Shown here: positions 59,870-64,000 of the stretch, piece by piece
Position numbering within the stretch: the first letter of the stretch is position 1
How the letters are laid out: each line of letters starts with the position of its first letter
Source: Viscum album
Taxonomy: Eukaryota; Streptophyta; Magnoliopsida; Santalales; Viscaceae
Assembly (NCBI GenBank): GCA_963277665.1
Contig: OY728152.1
Coordinates: 1,187,500,357 to 1,187,564,356, forward strand
Reading direction: 5' to 3'
DNA length: 64,000 nt
Translations under genes and position numbers: made by a program
Notes under the pieces: generated by a model
What the model was told of the DNA's origin: nothing
Database searches by the model: none
What the model saw: the letters and a program-made list of their open reading frames with translations, nothing else

Positions 59870-60180
59870 TTTCACATCTATGGACTACTTCAAGAATATT
59901 ATCACATCAGAACCATCATATGCATGGAATGAGGATCTTTGTATTAAAAATATACCTAATAAATTCAATTTCCTCACTTGGGGAATTAGGAATAAGTTTT
60001 TCCCCACTTATGATAATGTCAAGCGGTGCGGTGTTTCCATTACCTCCTGGTGTGTTTCCTAGAGGGATCATAAGGAGGAGCACTCGAGTACCCTTTTCAT
60101 TGAATGTGAGGGGGCTCGTGGGGTGTGGAATTTCATTGAGGGTTTTACTACTCTCTATTCTTCAACATTGTCTAACCAGC
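59870..60180 (+). pseudogene. LINE zf-RVT remnant
   Basis: The frame at 59,880-60,062 gives IPNKFNFLTWGIRNKFFPTY and DNVKRCGVSITSWCV, then after a stop FIECEGARGVWNF. This is the P.KV..F.WL....LPT...L..RG......C..C....E...HLF..C..A..VW pattern of the zinc-binding reverse transcriptase domain. The first C of the CxxC pair survives; the second is uncertain. The overlapping 126-codon frame at 59,920-60,300 is out of frame with the domain. Confidence 0.75.
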
Positions 60181-60469
60181 CTTTTTTTCTTGATGGTATA
60201 TTGGTTTTTGAGCGGAGGGCCTAGGGAGAATGGAACACACTATTATTTTGAAACTAGGCTTTTGGTGTTTGTTGTAGGAGAAGAACATGTGCATTCATGA
60301 GGGGGTGGTGTCTTCAGGACACTCTATTTTTATCAGAACAAATTATTTGATTCTGGATTCGGTACAAATAATACCTAACTAGAGGGAATCCCCAACCTTA
60401 CAGAGGATATGTTCGGGTTATAATAGTCATATGGGAAGCAGGTGATTGTTATGAAAGTGGATTTGTTGG

Positions 60470-60830
60470 ATGCCTCCAGCTAGGGGGTTGAAGGTTAACT
60501 CTAATGGCTATTATATCACCAGTGTTTTTTGAGGTGGGGAAGTGCTGCATGATATCACCAGATCATTTTAAAATTCATTCATGGATCATTTGGGAAAAGG
60601 GAAAATCTCTTCAAGCGGAGGAAATGGCCATGTTTTCAGGGATTAGTGTGTGAAGACAACGCCATAGAGATATCACAGAAGAAGAAAATAATTCTTTGGT
60701 TTTACACAATTCATTGAAGGATCTTGGAATGATCCCCTAGTATATTTATTATATCATAAAAAATGTCATGGAATCCTAGGTGATTATACTTATGTAACAC
60801 ATACCTAGTGGGATTGAACCAAAGTCATGG
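60470..60830 (+). pseudogene. LINE RNase H remnant
   Basis: At about 60,484 GLKVNSNGYY corresponds to W.K.NTDG; the Asp is Asn. AEEMAMFSGI (about 60,619) corresponds to AE..AL..GL, with the catalytic Glu kept. NNSLVLHNSLKDLG (about 60,691) is the E.DS..VV..L segment with the Asp changed to Asn. Some plant L1 elements are known to have such a domain after zf-RVT. It is decayed here. Confidence 0.6.
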
Positions 60831-61020
60831 TCTATCTGACATCACTTGATTTTTTGGCCCACAAAACATACTTTTTCACAATATGAACAGTATGCAGTTT
60901 GTGGGAATCGAAATCATTAGAGGGGATGCCCTCGAAATCCAATATTTTGGACCCCCTTAGGATTTTGTATTTTTTCCTTCCTTTATGGGACATTCTTATT
61001 ATACTTTTATTTTCCATGAA

Positions 61021-62500
61021 TGAAAAATTACATGATGATGAAAACTAGGACGTGGAAGAGAAATATTAATATCATGTTCTGGTAGAGAGTGATAGTGAAC
61101 AAACATAGGAAAATGTTATCAATCACAAATAAATAAATCAATGATGACCTAAGGGACTTTATGATTCATTATAAATGAAGGTACTGGGACAAAGTTTTGG
61201 GATTAAAGATCTTTTTTATTAAATATTAATTTTTTCATGAAAAGATATACTTGAATTATTTTTGGAAAACTTCACCCTTTGTTGTTCCTTGATCCACTTC
61301 ACATATTCCTCAATAAAGGAAGGTGATTTTTTCATTCTTGAAGTACTAATATACCATTTAACCCATGATATTCCACCCCATCAGTTATCATCGACACTAT
61401 TTTTTTGAAAAGTCTATCGAATATGAAGAAATTACCATATGGAGAGATATCTATTTTATTTTATTGACATTTTATGATTCCTAACATAATCTTTGTGTAA
61501 ATGGTTATCTATACAACCCTTCTGAAATATTAAAATTCAATTCTTTATAAATAATGTCATGAAATAAGCTTAACCGTGATCTCCCAAATATAAAAAAGCA
61601 TCTCTAGGTTTTCACATTCTAAACATGGTAATTCCATCATCATATATACTCTTAAAACATTGTAGTAAACTTAATTAAAAAAAATAATTGAATATATGAT
61701 TGTTTTTTTATTATAATGTATATTGGATATATTCTATACATCTCAAATGTTGTAAATTTCATCCTTGATGACATAGTCCACTTTTTCAGAAATCAATTCT
61801 AGGTTAATCCACACTATCCAATTTATTTATTCATATCTACCACATCATTATCCAAACATCATTATCTAAACTTCAATCAATATTTAAGGGATACCTTACC
61901 ATAATCAAAATATCACCTTTCAATTAAATCATTTTTCCCTCCGTCACAATTACACATTTCTCTTTCAATCCATAATGAAATCTTTTTCATAAAATACTTA
62001 TACATTTCATGATTCATTTAACATACTCTCCAAATTCCGAAACATAATTACTTATTACATCCAATATTATTCTTAAACCAATAATCAGGCTTCATCAATT
62101 TACTACATAATAACACATTCCTATAATATGAAATATGAGTTATGTCTTAATGTTTCTATACTTGTATTTAATAAATCTTATTATGTTTATTTAAACAATA
62201 CTAGAATTACATCACATACCATGCACCTGTTATGTGTTGTCTCTTTATCTTTCGAGGTATAACCAATATCATACCACCTTCCTGAATCTCCTTGTGATAC
62301 TTCTTCTTGGTATATTGATACACATAATTCTTATACTTTCAACCCCTAAAACAATAAATTTTTTCTATTTTCCTTTTATTTCTCTCTAGATACTAAAAGA
62401 AGAAAACACAGTGTGAGAAACATTTATCATATTGGGACACTATATAATCATGAAAAATTATATATAAGGTGCATAAATCATTTCTACCAATTCTATAATA
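61021..62500. other. AT-rich DNA, nothing recognised
   Basis: After the LINE the base composition returns to strongly AT-rich. Frames are short and without domains. A - strand stretch near 61.26-61.34 kb can be read as a short lysine- and glutamate-rich peptide, but no family could be named. Confidence 0.45.
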
Positions 62501-64000
62501 TTTGAAACCTTAGGTTTATCCTAGATTATTAAAATTTATCCTATATTTAAATACATCATGATGGTTTGTAAGGTGTTTATGAATTTCCCTCACATATCCC
62601 CTGAGGGTATTAATCCAAGAATGTAGTAAGGCCCATTTTCGTGTACCAGATTACCCCGACTATGGCCCAAAACATCTTTTAGAATTTATTACTCCTAGGT
62701 ACATCACTTCCATATAGACAACCATGTATATTATCCATAAAGTGATGTACTGTTAGGAAGCCACTTATTATATTTTTTACCAATATTCTAGGACATTTTT
62801 TCTACTTTTTCTTATACATATACAAATCCTTAGACATTTAACTATATAAGTAACCATGTATTTCTCATCCTAGTTCCCAAATAATAATCCATCAAAAAAT
62901 TGGGTTTCATAAGAATATAACCAATGAATAATAAATTGATTTCCTATTCATCAATCCATATAATTTAAACCATTCATATCAATATTATGAGTGAAAACGT
63001 TGATAAATTTAACCTAAAATGGCACAAGTTTTTCTAATGGATTTTATCTAATATAGGAATAAAATTAATGATCTTTTTAAAACAATAAATTAGTAAATTC
63101 TCATTTCTCCTTTGAAAAATGATTCATAAAACATAAAATTGTTTAAAACAATTTTCATGAAAATAAACTTGAAAGATTATAAATGAATTAGTAAAAAAAT
63201 TAGGATTGTATTTTTCCTTTGAAAAAACTATATTTGGTCTTAAACACCTTTTGAAACTCATTTTCCTTGAAAATATATAAAACTTTAATGAAAACTCTTT
63301 AAAAACACTTTACTTGGAAAATAATTTGAAAACATATTATGAATGTTTGAAAACAATTTGAAAATGATTTCTCAGAAAAAAATTATAAAAAAATTATTTA
63401 AAATTTATCCTTTTAACTATGAGACTGAAGATTCAAAGAAATGATGGTGGGTAAATCTATAAATGTTGTATATGGTAAAAAAACATTCCTTTTTCATAAG
63501 AAAAAGATTATAAAAATTCCTTATTCAAAATAAAAACAAATATTTGTTTGAAAACATTGGTTAAGGAAATAAAGGGTAAATTTTAATTTAGTGATCCTAG
63601 GAGATTAGTAGAATATTCTTGGAATCCCTTTTTAGAATGTATGGTTTTCAAACAACATAGATTTCTGACGAAAGTGATGACTAATGTCATATTTTACTAA
63701 AAACATTTTCTGGATTATATTAAGTACCAAAGAGTGGAAGAATTGGGCTAATACCTAAAGATATAAAGAATAAAAAAGGAGGTCAAATGTCAGGAGTGAT
63801 CTTGAAATATTGATTATAGGATTTCATTTAAAAAAATGTTATCGTGAATAGTCTTGATAAACCGTGATATTGTATCAAGAAACTCTTACCACATGGTAAC
63901 ATTGATTAGTACTCCACATGAAATTAAATGGAGATTGAAAACGTCATTAGATGAGTGAGATACAAATTATAACATATCAATGAAAATTCATACACATCAT
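62500..64000 (-). repeat. LTR-like repeat, copy 2 of a direct pair (runs off the window)
   Basis: The part from 63.1 kb onwards is a diverged copy of 51.0-52.0 kb in the same orientation, with the matches listed there. A GC-richer island at 62.58-62.72 kb lies at the equivalent place to the island at 50.36-50.54 kb, although I could not align the two islands. Orientation is inferred from the relation of copy 1 to the segment at 400-560. No coding content. Confidence 0.4.

Larger units (their letters stand above)
55215..61020 (+). mobile_element. Decayed plant L1-type LINE
   Basis: A non-LTR retrotransposon on the + strand, about 5.8 kb long, with domains in canonical order: an ORF1-like nucleic-acid-binding region, apurinic-type endonuclease, reverse transcriptase, zf-RVT and RNase H. 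The left edge is set by the abrupt GC rise, the right edge by its loss after the RNase H remnant. No poly(A) tail or target-site duplication is evident. All domains are broken by stops and frameshifts. It is less AT-converted than the surrounding DNA, so it may be a later arrival. Confidence 0.85.

Noticed and set aside
1..64000. tRNA, rRNA, organelle insertions, disease-resistance genes or another host gene
   Set aside because: Both strands were read for characteristic motifs (tRNA T-loop GTTCRAATC context, NB-ARC or kinase motifs, plastid gene strings) and nothing convincing was seen. A profile or tRNAscan search was not possible here.

Overview
The window reads as AT-rich, gene-poor, heterochromatin-like nuclear DNA from a flowering plant. 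The evidence is the mobile-element content: Ty3/gypsy elements with a chromodomain after integrase and ~2.2-2.5 kb LTRs (the Tekay/Del type of chromovirus), a primer-binding site for initiator tRNA-Met, and an L1-type LINE with the reverse transcriptase, zf-RVT and RNase H order typical of plants. A large-genome monocot such as a lily relative would fit, because Del was first described in Lilium, but the species is a guess. I found no intact host gene, no tRNA or rRNA, no bacterial-type system and no CRISPR. Every recognisable coding region is interrupted by stops and frameshifts.

Layout. 1-850: GC-richer LTR-like fragment. 2.1-9.06 kb (+) and 10.25-16.95 kb (-): two very old relics (A and B) of one Ty3/gypsy family, lying tail-to-tail. 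About 17.0-17.7 kb: weak ~182-bp tandem repeat. 17.7-22.4 kb: AT-rich DNA with nothing recognised. 22,406-43,598: an old chromovirus C on the + strand, split by a younger, related and nearly full-length chromovirus D on the - strand (27,028-37,577). 43.6-44 kb: the same ~180-bp repeat again. 46.8-48.9 kb: a long imperfect palindrome with ~1 kb arms and almost no spacer. 49.1-49.85 kb: a gag relic. 50.3-52.1 kb and 62.5-64 kb: two same-orientation copies of an LTR-like sequence. 52.25-53.05 kb: inverted copies of the ~182-bp repeat. 55.2-61.0 kb: a decayed plant L1 LINE on the + strand.

How the parts relate. C inserted first, and D later landed between the gag and protease regions of C in the opposite orientation. 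C and D share a chromodomain sequence pattern, so they are related families. All elements show loss of catalytic or zinc-binding residues in places, and their AT content and stop codons fit long decay of methylated repeats. The strongest structural observations are the 47.86-kb palindrome, the dispersed ~182-bp repeat, the palindromic ACACGGCGTGT-like motif array shared by the leader and LTRs of D, and the LTR minisatellites with unit lengths of 52 bp (D) and ~46 bp (C). All identities were judged by eye from the sequence; no alignment or database search was run.
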